A DNA stretch of 31,922 nucleotides from positions 1 through 31,922 of the forward strand of contig JADKDK010000011.1 of assembly GCA_016718385.1 (NCBI GenBank). The letters are read 5' to 3'. The number at the start of each line of letters is the position of its first letter. The stretch's first letter is position 1. Below are positions 9,370 through 17,779 of the stretch, piece after piece. Source of the stretch: Gammaproteobacteria bacterium. GTDB lineage: Bacteria > Pseudomonadota > Gammaproteobacteria > Pseudomonadales > UBA5518. The position numbers and the translations under genes were made by a program. Under the pieces are notes generated by a model that worked only from the letters and a program-made list of their open reading frames with translations, was not told where the DNA came from and did no database searches.

Positions 9370-10224
9370 CCGCCCGAGGCGCCGGGATCCAGGTTCAGCC
9401 GCAGCAGGTGTATCTGGCGGCTGTCGGCGTTGAGCACCTTGAAGTGGAAGCCCTCGATCTCGGCGATCTCGTTGCGCCGCGGCAGGTGGCCGAAGGTCTG
9501 CATCACGATGCCGCCGATGGTGTCGAATTCCTCGTCGCTCAGCTTCGCGTCGAAGTACTCGTTGAATTCCTCGATCGGCGTCAGCGCCTTGATCAGGTAG
9601 TCGTTCTCGGACAGCTTCTTGATGAAGGTGTCCTGCTGCTTGTCGTGCTCGTCCTCGATCTCCCCGACGATCTCCTCGAGCACGTCCTCGATGGTGACCA
9701 GGCCCGCCACCCCGCCGTACTCGTCGATCACGATCGCGATGTGGTTGCGGTTCTCGCGGAACTCGCGCAGCAGCACGTTCAGGCGCTTGCTCTCGGGGAT
9801 GAACGTGGCCGGGCGCAGCAGTTGTGCGATGTCGATGCTGCCGGGGCCGTTGGCGAACAGCTGCGCCAGCATGTCCTTGGCGAGCACGATGCCGAGCACG
9901 TCGTCGCTGCTGTCGCCGGTCACCGGGTAAGCGCGAGTGCCCGGACTCGATCACGCGGCGCACCACTTCGCCGGGCGACTCGTCGCTGTGCAGGCACACC
10001 ATCTGCGGGCGCGGGATCATCACGTCGCGCACCTGCAGGTGCGCGACCTCGAGCGCTCCCTGCATGATGCCGTGGGTCTCGGTGTCGATCACGTCGTTCT
10101 GCTCGGCGATCACCAGGATGTCGAGCAGGTCCTTGCGGGTGCGCGGGTCGGAGGAGAACAGCTGCGCGATTTTCTCGAGCCACGACCGTTCGTCGTGCTC
10201 GTCTGCATTGCGATCGTCACTCAT
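9366..10224 (-). CDS. corC: CorC/HlyC family CBS-domain protein (Mg/Co efflux-associated)
   Basis: Members carry a tandem CBS pair and a C-terminal CorC_HlyC (transporter-associated) domain. CorC has been linked to magnesium/cobalt efflux, though soluble forms such as this one have no transmembrane domain. Visible blocks are ETHGIMQGALEVAHLQVRDV, MIPRPQMVCL, DVLGIVLAKDMLAQL, REFRENRNHIAIVIDEYGG, the linker VTIEDVLEEIVGEIEDEHD, and EEFDTIGGIVMQTFGHLP in the terminal domain. A single-base indel near 9931 splits GHSR from YPVTGDSSDDVLG. About 286 residues, normal length. Its start overlaps the ybeY stop (10221-10224) and its stop overlaps the lnt start, as in many gammaproteobacteria. Confidence 0.93.
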
Positions 10225-10694
10225 GGCCGTTCAGCTTGTTCATGCTCTTGGTAGGGGTCGGGAAATTTCAGGCCGGCGAGGATGCGCGCCTCGAGCGCCT
10301 CCATCACCGCGGCATCGCGCGCGCGTTCGTGGTCGTGGCCCAGCAGGTGCAGCGTGCCGTGCACCAGCATGTGCGCCCAGTGCGCGCGCGCTGCCTTGTG
10401 CTGCTCGGCGGCCTCGCGGTTCACCACCGGGGCGCAGACCACGATGTCCCCGAGCAGCGGCACGTCCACGCCCGGCGGCAGCCCGACCGGGAACGACAGC
10501 ACGTTGGTGGGGTAGTCCTTGTGGCGGTAACGCGCGTTCAACTCGCGCATCTCGGGCTCGTCGACGATGCGCACCGACAGCTCGGCCCCCGCGTGATCCG
10601 CGCCCAGAGCCGCGCGCACCCAGCGGCGTATGCTGGGCGCCCCGGGTATGGCGGGATCCGCCGATGCGCAGTCCACGTGAACGCGCCCCGGCAT
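10221..10694 (-). CDS. ybeY: Endoribonuclease YbeY
   Basis: YbeY is a zinc-dependent single-strand endoribonuclease involved in 16S rRNA 3' maturation and late ribosome quality control. The 157-residue product is full length. It has LNARYRHKDYPTNVLSFP in the middle, GDIVVCAPVV, and the three-histidine zinc motif HGTLHLLGHDH near the C-terminus. The ATG at 10692-10694 directly abuts the phoH stop codon, and its own TGA overlaps the corC ATG by four bases. This tight packing fits the conserved phoH-ybeY-corC-lnt operon. No frame breaks are seen. Confidence 0.97.
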   Translation of the reverse strand: MPGRVHVDCASADPAIPGAPSIRRWVRAALGADHAGAELSVRIVDEPEMRELNARYRHKDYPTNVLSFPVGLPPGVDVPLLGDIVVCAPVVNREAAEQHKAARAHWAHMLVHGTLHLLGHDHERARDAAVMEALEARILAGLKFPDPYQEHEQAERP

Positions 10695-11720
10695 CTACTG
10701 CGGCGTGCGGCCGCGGCGCGGTGCCGCGGGCTCGGAGGCGAGCCGCTTCTCGAAGACTTCGTAGGCCTCGACGATGCGCTGCACCAGCGGGTGGCGCACC
10801 ACGTCGCGCGGGGTGAACCAGGTGAAGCCGATGCCCTCGACGCCCTCGAGGAATGTCATCACCTGCGCCAGGCCCGATTGCGTGCCGCGCGGCAGGTCGA
10901 CCTGCGTGACGTCGCCGGTGATCACCGCCTTCGAGCCGAAGCCGATGCGGGTCAGGAACATCTTCATCTGCTCCGGCGTCGTGTTCTGGCTCTCGTCGAG
11001 GATCACGAAGGCGTGGTTCAGCGTGCGTCCGCGCATGTAGGCGAGCGGGCAGACCTCGATGACGTGGCGCTCGATCAGCTTGTTCACGGTCTCGAAGCCG
11101 AGCATCTCGTAGAGCGCGTCATAGAGCGGGCGCAGATACGGATCGATCTTCTGCGCGAGGTCGCCCGGCAGGAAGCCGAGCTTCTCGCCGGCCTCCACCG
11201 CGGGGCGCACGAGCAGGATGCGACGCACCTGGTCGCTCTCCAGCGCTGCCACCGCGCAGGCGACCGCGAGGTAGGTCTTGCCGGTACCGGCGGGACCGAT
11301 GCCGAAGTTGATGTCGTGCTGCTGGATCGCGCGCACGTAGTGCTGCTGGCTCCTGCCGCGCGGCTTGATGACCGCGCGGCGCAGGCGCACGACGCCCAGC
11401 GGGGCGACTTCGCCCTCGCCGGCGGCTTCGGCCGCGGTCAGGTCCTCGACGCCGGATTGCTGCAGGCGCAGGTGCACCTGGTCCGGCGTGAGTTCGATGT
11501 GGCGTGCCGTCTCGTCGTAGAGATGGATGATCACCGCGCGCGCGGCAATGCGGGCCTGCTCCGGGCCCTCCACCACGAAGTGGTTGCCGCGGTTGCGGAT
11601 GCTGACGCCGAGGCGCTCTTCGATGAGGTGAAGGTGCTGGTCGAACTGACCGCACAACCGCGCCAGGCGGCGCGAGTCGCTGGGCTCGAGGATGATCTGT
11701 AGTGTCTGCGGGTCGTTCAA
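10695..11720 (-). CDS. ybeZ: PhoH-like ATPase (YbeZ)
   Basis: A cytosolic P-loop ATPase of the PhoH family that acts with YbeY in RNA metabolism; exact activity is unsettled. Walker A is GPAGTGKTYLAVA and Walker B FVILDESQN, followed by TPEQMKMFLTRIGFGSKAV and ITGDVTQVDLPRG. The N-terminal block RRLARLCGQFDQHLHLIEE is typical of the YbeZ group. The start is set at TTG 11718-11720 (MNDPQTLQIILEPSDSRRL) because family members begin just before the LEP block; the frame stays open further upstream without homology-like sequence. That gives 341 residues, the usual size. The stop lies immediately before the ybeY ATG. Confidence 0.95.
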   Translation of the reverse strand: MNDPQTLQIILEPSDSRRLARLCGQFDQHLHLIEERLGVSIRNRGNHFVVEGPEQARIAARAVIIHLYDETARHIELTPDQVHLRLQQSGVEDLTAAEAAGEGEVAPLGVVRLRRAVIKPRGRSQQHYVRAIQQHDINFGIGPAGTGKTYLAVACAVAALESDQVRRILLVRPAVEAGEKLGFLPGDLAQKIDPYLRPLYDALYEMLGFETVNKLIERHVIEVCPLAYMRGRTLNHAFVILDESQNTTPEQMKMFLTRIGFGSKAVITGDVTQVDLPRGTQSGLAQVMTFLEGVEGIGFTWFTPRDVVRHPLVQRIVEAYEVFEKRLASEPAAPRRGRTPQ

Positions 11721-11804
11721 AGGGGTTTCTGGGGCCTCTTGCGGCCAGGGGGACGGGCCAAGGATAACGTCAATCGGAGACCCGCGAAAGCGCAGCCACC
11801 CTCC

Positions 11805-11870
11805 GTGGGTCGCCATTCATGGCGACAGCAGCGCCCGGCCAGGCACCCGTCGGCATGAATGCCGGCCTAC
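11805..11870. repeat. REPIN-like double hairpin, GTAGGTCG family, copy 2
   Basis: This element is the same length as the 3554-3619 copy and differs at three of 66 positions (head GTGG instead of GTAG, last spacer base, one hairpin base). Hairpins lie at 11809-11826 and 11849-11866 with the same 22-nt spacer. It occupies part of the 146-bp gap between the miaB end and the phoH start. Its CTAC end (11867-11870) contains the miaB stop codon on the minus strand. The A-to-G change in the second hairpin leaves a G-U pair. Confidence 0.85.
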
Positions 11871-13210
11871 GGCAGCTCCGCGCGCAGCGAATTCGGCAGC
11901 GCCTCTGTGATCTCCACGTCCACGAACTGCCCGATCAGGCCCGTGTCGTCGCTCCTGAAATGGGTGAGCCGGTTATTCTCCGTGCGCCCTTGCAGGCGAC
12001 CCGGGTCGCGTTTCGACACTTCCGTGACCAGCACGCGCTCGATGCCCCCGACCATGCGCCGGCTGATCTCGAAGGCCTGCTGGTTGATGCGCGCCTGCAG
12101 CAGCGCCAGGCGCTGCTTCTTGAGCTCTTCGGGCGTGTCGTCGGGCAGCTCGGCGGCCGGCGTTCCCGGGCGCGCGCTGTAGACGAAGCTGAACGAGTGG
12201 TCGAAGCCCACGTCCGCGATCAGGCGCATGGTGTCCTCGAAATCCCTTTCCGTCTCCCCGGGGAAGCCGACGATGAAATCCGAGGAAATGCTGATATCCG
12301 GGCGCACGCGGCGCAGCTTGCGGATGGTCGACTTGTACTCGAGCGCGGTGTGGTTGCGCTTCATCGCCGCGAGGACGCGGTCCGAGCCGCTCTGCACCGG
12401 GAGGTGCACGTGGCTCACCAGTTGCGGGATGTCGGCGTAGGCCTGCACCAGCGCGTCGCTGAACTCCAGCGGGTGCGATGTGGTGTAGCGGATGCGCCCG
12501 ATGCCCTCCACTGCTGCCACCAGGTGCAGCAGCTCGGCGAAGTCGGTGATCTCGCCCAGGTGGTTGCGGCCGCGGTAGGCGTTGACGTTCTGCCCGAGCA
12601 GGTTCACCTCGCGCACGCCCTGGCCGGCGAGGTGCGCGATCTCGGCGAGCACGTCGTCGAGCGGGCGGCTGACTTCCTCGCCGCGCGTGTAGGGCACCAC
12701 GCAAAAACTGCAGTACTTGCTGCAGCCTTCCATCACCGAGACGAAGGCGCTCGGCCCGCTCACCGAGGGCTCCGGCAGGCGGTCGAACTTCTCGATCTCC
12801 GGGAAGCTGATGTCGACCACCGGGCCGCGGCGTTCGCCGGCGAGCGCGATGTCGAGCATCTCGGGCAGGCGGTGCAGGGTCTGCGGGCCGAACACCAGGT
12901 CCACATACGGGGCGCGGCGGCCGATCTCGCCGCCTTCCTGGCTGGCCACGCAGCCGCCCACGCCGATCACCAGGCCCGGGCGTTCCTCTTTCAGCTTGCG
13001 CCAGCGGCCGAGCTGGTGGAACACCTTCTCCTGCGCCTTCTCGCGGATCGAGCAGGTATTCAGCAGCAGCACGTCGGCCTCGTCCGCGTTGTCGGTGGCC
13101 TGCAGGCCGTGGCTCTCGCGCAGCAGGTCGAGCATGCGCGCGGAGTCGTACTCGTTCATCTGGCAGCCGTGGGTCTGCACGAACACTTTCCGGGCGGGAC
13201 GGTCGTTCAT
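11867..13210 (-). CDS. miaB: tRNA-2-methylthio-N6-dimethylallyladenosine synthase
   Basis: MiaB is a radical-SAM methylthiotransferase that converts i6A37 to ms2i6A37 in tRNAs reading UNN codons. The N-terminal UPF0004 domain supplies three cluster cysteines in THGCQMNEYDS, LLNTCSIREKA and GVGGCVASQEG. The SAM cluster is the CxxxCxxC of CSKYCSFCVVPYTRG. Further blocks are LLGQNVNAYRG, LPVQSGSDRVLAAMKR and SSDFIVGFPGETERDFEDT. A TRAM domain near the C-terminus (GRTENNRLTHF, GQFVDVEITEALPNSLRAELP) binds tRNA. At 447 residues it is full length with no frame break. ATG at 13208-13210; the TAG stop is provided by a REP-like repeat. Confidence 0.97.
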   Translation of the reverse strand: MNDRPARKVFVQTHGCQMNEYDSARMLDLLRESHGLQATDNADEADVLLLNTCSIREKAQEKVFHQLGRWRKLKEERPGLVIGVGGCVASQEGGEIGRRAPYVDLVFGPQTLHRLPEMLDIALAGERRGPVVDISFPEIEKFDRLPEPSVSGPSAFVSVMEGCSKYCSFCVVPYTRGEEVSRPLDDVLAEIAHLAGQGVREVNLLGQNVNAYRGRNHLGEITDFAELLHLVAAVEGIGRIRYTTSHPLEFSDALVQAYADIPQLVSHVHLPVQSGSDRVLAAMKRNHTALEYKSTIRKLRRVRPDISISSDFIVGFPGETERDFEDTMRLIADVGFDHSFSFVYSARPGTPAAELPDDTPEELKKQRLALLQARINQQAFEISRRMVGGIERVLVTEVSKRDPGRLQGRTENNRLTHFRSDDTGLIGQFVDVEITEALPNSLRAELP

Positions 13211-13243
13211 TGGCGTGGGGAGGGGGCACGAAAAAGGGCTGAA

Positions 13244-13249
13244 ATTATA
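13244..13249 (-). promoter_or_regulatory. Candidate -10 box for miaB
   Basis: The minus strand reads TATAAT, a perfect sigma-70 -10 hexamer, 34 bp upstream of the miaB ATG, in the 123-bp divergent gap with the DUF1820 gene. The -35 position is only a partial match (TGTGCA). AT-rich sequence is rare in this GC-rich window, which makes the hit more notable. Confidence 0.45.
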
Positions 13250-13283
13250 GCGGCCGCGGCGGGCGATGCACAGGCGGGGGCTG

Positions 13284-13292
13284 TGGTATCCT
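13284..13292 (+). promoter_or_regulatory. Candidate extended -10 box for the DUF1820 gene
   Basis: TGGTATCCT matches an extended -10 (TGn plus TATCCT) 41 bp before the DUF1820 ATG. It lies in the same divergent gap as the miaB -10 candidate, so the two promoters would be back to back. No clear -35 box, as is common for extended -10 promoters. Confidence 0.35.
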
Positions 13293-13333
13293 TCCGGCCC
13301 CCTTGCATTTACCCACCGACGAGCGATACGCGC

Positions 13334-13687
13334 ATGGCGGCCGAACCGATCTACAAAGTCATATTTCTGAACCAGAACCAGGTGTTCGAGTTATATGCCA
13401 GGCAGATCTACCAGAGCGACCTGTACGGTTTCATCGAGGTCGAGGAATACGTGTTCGGCGAACGCAGCCAGATCGTGGTCGATCCGGCCGAGGAAAAGCT
13501 GAAGAACGAGTTCGCCGGTGTGAAGCGCAGCTACATCCCGATGCACGCGATCATCCGCATCGACGAGGTCGAGAAGGAAGGTTCGGTGAAGATCCGCGAA
13601 TCCAAGGGCAGCGACGGCAAGGTCATGGCCTTCCCGCTGCCCGGCATGCGCCCGCAGTTCGGTGGCGAGCCGCCCGGAGACGGCTGA
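13334..13687 (+). CDS. DUF1820 family protein
   Basis: A 117-residue protein of the DUF1820 family, short gammaproteobacterial proteins of unknown function. It contains YKVIFLNQNQVFELYARQIY, GFIEVEEYVFGERSQIVVD, a lysine/glutamate-rich middle (EEKLKNEFAGVKRSYIPMHA) and a C-terminal GKVMAFPLPGMRPQFGG. There is no signal peptide or membrane segment, so it is probably cytosolic. ATG 13334 is the only sensible start. It is divergent from miaB, as in several related genomes, and convergent with the aminotransferase gene, whose stop is 21 bp away. No frame break. Confidence 0.92.
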   Translation: MAAEPIYKVIFLNQNQVFELYARQIYQSDLYGFIEVEEYVFGERSQIVVDPAEEKLKNEFAGVKRSYIPMHAIIRIDEVEKEGSVKIRESKGSDGKVMAFPLPGMRPQFGGEPPGDG

Positions 13688-13708
13688 TCTCCCGCGGTTC
13701 CGGGCGGA

Positions 13709-14986
13709 TCAGCCCGCCAGCCGCTGCCGCACGCTAGCCAGCTTCACGCACACCACGAACACCTCCATCGCGCGCTCGATTTCGGCCTGCGTCGGGAAGC
13801 TCGGGGCGATGCGGATGTTGCTGTCCGCCGGATCCTTGCCGTAGGGGAATGTGGCGCCGGCCGGCGTCAGCTTGACGCCAGCCTCGGCCGCGAGGCGCAC
13901 CACTTCCTTCGCCAGTCCGGGGCGTGTGTCGAAGGACACGAAATAGCCGCCGCGTGGCCGGCTCCACGAGCCCATGCCGGTGCCCGCGAGCTCGCGTTCC
14001 AGCGCGTCGAGCACCGCGGCGAAACGCGGGCGCAGCAGCGCCGCATGACCGTCCATGTGATCGAGCACGCCGGCGTAATCCTTCAGCAAGGCGACGTGGC
14101 GCTTCTGGTTCACCTTGTCCGGGCCGATGCTGCTGAAGCCCATGTGCTGGCGGATCGCCGCGAGGTTCGCCGCCGATGCCGCCAGGAATGCGACGCCGGC
14201 GCCGGCGTGCGTGATCTTGGAGGTCGAGCCGAACAGCAGCACGCTGTCATCGGTGCCGGCGCGCCGGCAGGCGTCGAAGATCGGCGCGAGTTTCGGCGCG
14301 TCGCGCTCCAGCGCGTGCACCGCGTAGGCGTCGTCCCAGAAGAGGCGGAAGCCCGGCGCTGCACGCTTGCCGAGCACCGCGCAGCGTTGCACCGTGGCCT
14401 CGTCGCAGACCGCGCCGGTCGGGTTCGAGAAGCGCGGCACCACCCACATGCCGCGGATGGTCGGGTCGCTGTCGACGAGCGCCTCGACCGCGTCCATGTC
14501 CGGGCCGTTCTCCGTCATCGGCACCGTGACCATCTCGATGCCCAGATGTTCGCAGATGCCGAAGTGGCGGTCGTAGCCGGGCACCGGACATATGAACTTC
14601 ACGGGTCCGCCGTTGCGCCAGGCCGACTGCGGACCGTCGAAGCCGAGGTGCATGCCGTAGAGCGCGCACTGCCACATCAGCGTCAGGCTGCTGTTGCCCC
14701 CGACCAGCATGTTGTCCACGGGCACCTGCAGCACCGGCGCGAACAGCTGCTTGGCTTCCGGGATGCCGTCGAGGCCGCCGTAGTTGCGCAGGTCGGTGCC
14801 GTCGTCGCTACGGTAGTTCGCGTCCAGCACGCCGTCGAGCTGGTCCGAGAGGTCCAGCTGCGCGCTGTTGGGCTTGCCGCGCGTCACGTCGAGCTTCAAT
14901 CCCGCCGCGGCCAGCGCGGCATGGCGCGCCGCGAGTTCGCTTTCCCAGGCGCTCAGGGTGGCGTGGTCGGCTTCTTCGATACGCAC
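13709..14986 (-). CDS. Aspartate aminotransferase, subgroup Ic (PF12897-type)
   Basis: A PLP-dependent fold-type I aminotransferase of 425 residues, resembling the Asp_aminotransf (MocR-like, class Ic) family that transfers the amino group of aspartate to 2-oxoglutarate. Diagnostic blocks are LDVTRGKPNSAQLDLS near the N-terminus, NYGGLDGIPEAKQLF, GNSSLTLMWQCALYG, VPRFSNPTGAVCDE, LFWDDAYAVHAL and the PLP-lysine segment LLFGSTSKITHAGAG. The GTG at 14984-14986 is preceded on the minus strand by GGAGGAG at good spacing, which fixes the start. Monocistronic. The substrate is inferred from family resemblance only. Confidence 0.88.
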   Translation of the reverse strand: MRIEEADHATLSAWESELAARHAALAAAGLKLDVTRGKPNSAQLDLSDQLDGVLDANYRSDDGTDLRNYGGLDGIPEAKQLFAPVLQVPVDNMLVGGNSSLTLMWQCALYGMHLGFDGPQSAWRNGGPVKFICPVPGYDRHFGICEHLGIEMVTVPMTENGPDMDAVEALVDSDPTIRGMWVVPRFSNPTGAVCDEATVQRCAVLGKRAAPGFRLFWDDAYAVHALERDAPKLAPIFDACRRAGTDDSVLLFGSTSKITHAGAGVAFLAASAANLAAIRQHMGFSSIGPDKVNQKRHVALLKDYAGVLDHMDGHAALLRPRFAAVLDALERELAGTGMGSWSRPRGGYFVSFDTRPGLAKEVVRLAAEAGVKLTPAGATFPYGKDPADSNIRIAPSFPTQAEIERAMEVFVVCVKLASVRQRLAG

Positions 14987-15328
14987 TGCCGGTCTCCTCC
15001 AGTGTCACGGTGTGATGATGTGCCCTGCTGCGGGCGAGCGCATTCTAAGGGCTGGGGGTGTCCACCTCACGGGCGGGTTTTGGTGAAATTGCGAGGCGCG
15101 AAAGAAAATCGTGCGCGCGACGTTTTGGCTGCATCTTGTCGGCGAGCGGTTTCAGCGGCACCGGATCAGCGAGGGCTTTTGGCCTGATGGGGCCATTTCC
15201 CGTTGCGCGTGCGACTGCTAAGGTGCCGACATGCGAGCGCTGCGGCAAGGCGTGCGCTGCAGACACATCACGTCGCGAGAGCCAATTCACAAACGGACGG
15301 AACGACTTTGACCGAGGGTCCTGACATC
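14987..15328. other. Divergent intergenic region, no gene seen
   Basis: This 342-bp stretch separates the minus-strand aminotransferase from the plus-strand secreted Asp-box protein. It holds the aminotransferase ribosome-binding site near its left end and a weak minus-strand -10 candidate TAGAAT (15042-15047). It also has a possible plus-strand extended -10 (TGCTAAGGT, 15216-15224) for the secreted protein. The remaining short open frames lack homology-like motifs. I see no RNA gene, repeat or terminator with a U-run. Confidence 0.5.
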
Positions 15329-16834
15329 GTGCGATTCTACAACCGAACGAGTCGCTATATTTTTCTGCTCGTCTTGTGCTGGCTGGGGCAAGCGGCGCAC
15401 GCCGGCGAATGGCAGCACTTCACTACCCCGTGGGGTGAAACGCAGCTCCTATATAAATCGATAGTATTCGTGCCAGGCGAAGGGTTGCTTGTCGTCGCCA
15501 ATGGTAGTGCTCACTTGAGTCGGGATGACGCTGCAAGCTGGGAACCAATGGTTATCCCGGGTGATTACATCTCGGATGTCGTTGCCTCGCCCCAGCAGCC
15601 CGATAATCTGTACGCGTCGAGCGTTGTCCAGTGGGACTCGATGGCCCATCCTCGGGTCGAGATCCTGCACAGCCTGGACGCGGGTCGCTCCTGGGTTCGC
15701 CTGAGCAACGACTCCTTTTGCGTGCATCTGGCGCTGACCCTGTCCGGTGTTCCCGCGTACTGTTTTGATCGCAGCTACAGCTCGTCGTTTGTTCCCGCCG
15801 TGATGCGCAGCCGCGATGCCGGACAGAGCTGGTCGCGAATCGATCCGGAAAACCTTGGTATGCTCGCGGGCGTCAATGGCATCGCCGTGACGCCGTGGAC
15901 GGCGCTCGTGTCCAACCGGGAAAGGATGAGCTTCTCGCGTGATGGCGGCGAGAGCTGGCAGGACGCCACCGGAGCGCCCACCGGCATCACCGGATCCGCC
16001 GTGGTGGATTCGCGTTACCCCTCGCGCGTTTTCGTCGGCACGGAATACGGTCTCTTCCAGAGCCGGGATGCGGGCCTGTCATGGACGCACCTAGCCTTGC
16101 CGTTCCTGATCTCGGCGGTTGCCATCGACCCCCATGACGGCGCCTTGTACGTCACATTCCCGGGGGGCGTCGCCCGAACCCGCGACAAGGGTCTCAACTG
16201 GGAGTCGGTGTCGGCGGGCATGGGCGACAAGCGCGTAGGCCTGATTGCGTTCTCGGGGCAGAACCTCTACGTCATGACGGAGGACGGCATCTCCGTGTGC
16301 TTCCAGAAGCAGTGTGCCGACGTACTGCAACCGTTGGCAGATGACGTTGTAGAGTTCCACCACGCCGGGCTCGACCATTACTTCTACACGGCCAATGTCG
16401 GCGAGCAGATGTGGCTGGACGATGGCGGTGCCGGTGGCGGTTGGGTACGCACGGGACTGGTGTTTCGCAACAGCGGATCGCAGCGGGTATGCCGCTTCTA
16501 CGGCAGCACGGAGCCTGGTCCCAATTCACATTTCTATACGTCCAATGCATCGGAGTGCCGGGGGCTCAAGGATCTTCAGGCATCGACGCCCGACACCGAG
16601 CGTCGCTGGAATTACGAGGGGCTCGACTTTTTCTCGGGCCAATCGCCTGTCGGTGCGGACGCTGACCGCTACTGCCCGACGGGCACGGCACCGGTGTATC
16701 GCGCGTACAACAACGGCTTTGCCCGCGGTATCGACTCGAATCACCGACTGTCGACAGATCGGAGGGTTATCGAGGAAATGGTCGGCGCCGGCTGGATCGA
16801 CGAAGGCATCATGATGTGCGTGCCCGCTCGATGA
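15329..16834 (+). CDS. Secreted Asp-box (BNR/sortilin-type) propeller protein with C-terminal DUF5648-like domain
   Basis: Starting at GTG 15329 (GAGGG ribosome site at 15314-15318), the N-terminus YIFLLVLCWLGQAAHA is a signal peptide, cleaved before GEW. Six Asp-box repeats of form S/T-x-D-x-G-x-x-W follow: SRDDAASWEP, SLDAGRSWVR, SRDAGQSWSR, SRDGGESWQD, SRDAGLSWTH and TRDKGLNWES. They indicate a beta-propeller like those of exo-sialidase or Vps10/YCF48 relatives, without visible catalytic residues. The last 160 residues carry two Phe-Tyr-Thr motifs (DHYFYTANVGEQ, SHFYTSNASE) and WNYEGLDFF, as in DUF5648 modules of extracellular proteins. Six or more cysteines suggest disulphides. Base use is visibly less GC-rich than its neighbours, with several A/T-ending codons, hinting at acquisition by transfer. 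Function unknown. About 501 residues, intact. Confidence 0.85.
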   Translation: MRFYNRTSRYIFLLVLCWLGQAAHAGEWQHFTTPWGETQLLYKSIVFVPGEGLLVVANGSAHLSRDDAASWEPMVIPGDYISDVVASPQQPDNLYASSVVQWDSMAHPRVEILHSLDAGRSWVRLSNDSFCVHLALTLSGVPAYCFDRSYSSSFVPAVMRSRDAGQSWSRIDPENLGMLAGVNGIAVTPWTALVSNRERMSFSRDGGESWQDATGAPTGITGSAVVDSRYPSRVFVGTEYGLFQSRDAGLSWTHLALPFLISAVAIDPHDGALYVTFPGGVARTRDKGLNWESVSAGMGDKRVGLIAFSGQNLYVMTEDGISVCFQKQCADVLQPLADDVVEFHHAGLDHYFYTANVGEQMWLDDGGAGGGWVRTGLVFRNSGSQRVCRFYGSTEPGPNSHFYTSNASECRGLKDLQASTPDTERRWNYEGLDFFSGQSPVGADADRYCPTGTAPVYRAYNNGFARGIDSNHRLSTDRRVIEEMVGAGWIDEGIMMCVPAR

Positions 16835-16950
16835 TGGCGCTCGCTGCGGGCCTCCCGGTTTCGATGACGGCGACGTGTCGCGGCGGGCACGCCCCGGGGG
16901 GTGCGTTCGCCTCTGGGCGTACGTCGTCGTCCGCCGTTCGCTAGAGCCGC

Positions 16951-17775
16951 TCATGAGGGGCGAAGAAACAAGACATCGAGGCTGCCCGCCAGCTCGCGTG
17001 CGGCCTTTGCCGGCTCCAGCGCCGACAGGCGGTCGCTGAAGACCTCGGCCGCGAGCGGGCAGGCGACGCCGCGTCGTTCGAGCGCGGCGAGAAGGCGCGC
17101 GAGATCGATGGTCCCGACGCCCGGCAGTAGCCGCTCGTGCATTGTCTCGTGCCACAGGTCCGCGGCCGGCCTCGCGGGCGCATCGCTCAGTTGCAGCATG
17201 AAGACGCGCGCGGGGTCGAGGGCGGCGGGCGCGTCCAGGGGGGTGTTGCTGCGCGCCCAGTGCCAGCTGTCGAGCAGCAGGCCGCCGTTGGCGCAGCCGG
17301 CGCGCTCGACGACGTCGATGGCCGCCTCGGGATTGCCGATCACCGACCATGGCACGAATTCCAGCGCCACGCGCAGACCGTAGCCCGCTGCCATCCGGCA
17401 CAGCGAGCGGAACGCGCGCACCAGTTCCTTGCGCGGCCACGGCGTGCCGTCCAGCAGCACCGCGCAGGTGTCCCGGGTATCCAGCGCAACGGCGCATTCG
17501 AACAGTGCGCGCGCCTGCGCCGCTGCCACTCTGTCGCGCGCCACGTCCGCGGGCCAGCGAGTCAGCGCTTCGATCATCACCGCGCCGAGGGGGAGTCGTT
17601 GCAGCAGTTCGCGGATCGCGTCGTCGCCGAGACCCGCCGCGCGTGCCTGCTCGACGTGATGGCGGCGCAGTGTGACGCCGGCAAAGCCCGCCAGCGCCGC
17701 GGAGCCGACCAGCTCCGCGAGCGGCGCCGCGCGCAGCGTCGCCAGACAGAGAATGCGGGGGGACTCGCGCAGCAT
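16951..17775 (-). CDS. Xylose-isomerase-like TIM-barrel protein (sugar phosphate isomerase/epimerase family)
   Basis: A 274-residue AP-endonuclease-2/IolE-type TIM barrel. Metal-site residues expected for the family appear in order: E in VALEFVPWS, D and H in LLLDSWHWARS, LQLSDAPA, H in WHETMHERLLPGVGTIDL, and E in LAAEVFSD near the end. Such proteins isomerise or epimerise sugars, inositols or small keto acids; the substrate cannot be read from sequence. The ATG at 17773-17775 is 4 bp after the alkaline phosphatase stop, so the two are probably co-transcribed. It is convergent with the Asp-box protein across a 116-bp gap. No frame break. Confidence 0.82.
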   Translation of the reverse strand: MLRESPRILCLATLRAAPLAELVGSAALAGFAGVTLRRHHVEQARAAGLGDDAIRELLQRLPLGAVMIEALTRWPADVARDRVAAAQARALFECAVALDTRDTCAVLLDGTPWPRKELVRAFRSLCRMAAGYGLRVALEFVPWSVIGNPEAAIDVVERAGCANGGLLLDSWHWARSNTPLDAPAALDPARVFMLQLSDAPARPAADLWHETMHERLLPGVGTIDLARLLAALERRGVACPLAAEVFSDRLSALEPAKAARELAGSLDVLFLRPS

Positions 17776-17779
17776 CGCC

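Noticed and set aside
11819..13687. 622-codon plus-strand frame ending in the DUF1820 protein
   Set aside because: The first 505 codons are antisense to miaB; only the DUF1820 part from ATG 13334 is supported.
15058..15324. Zinc-finger-like CERCGKAC in a short plus-strand frame
   Set aside because: The rest of the frame has no zinc-binding partner, domain or ribosome site, and the codon pattern is not gene-like.
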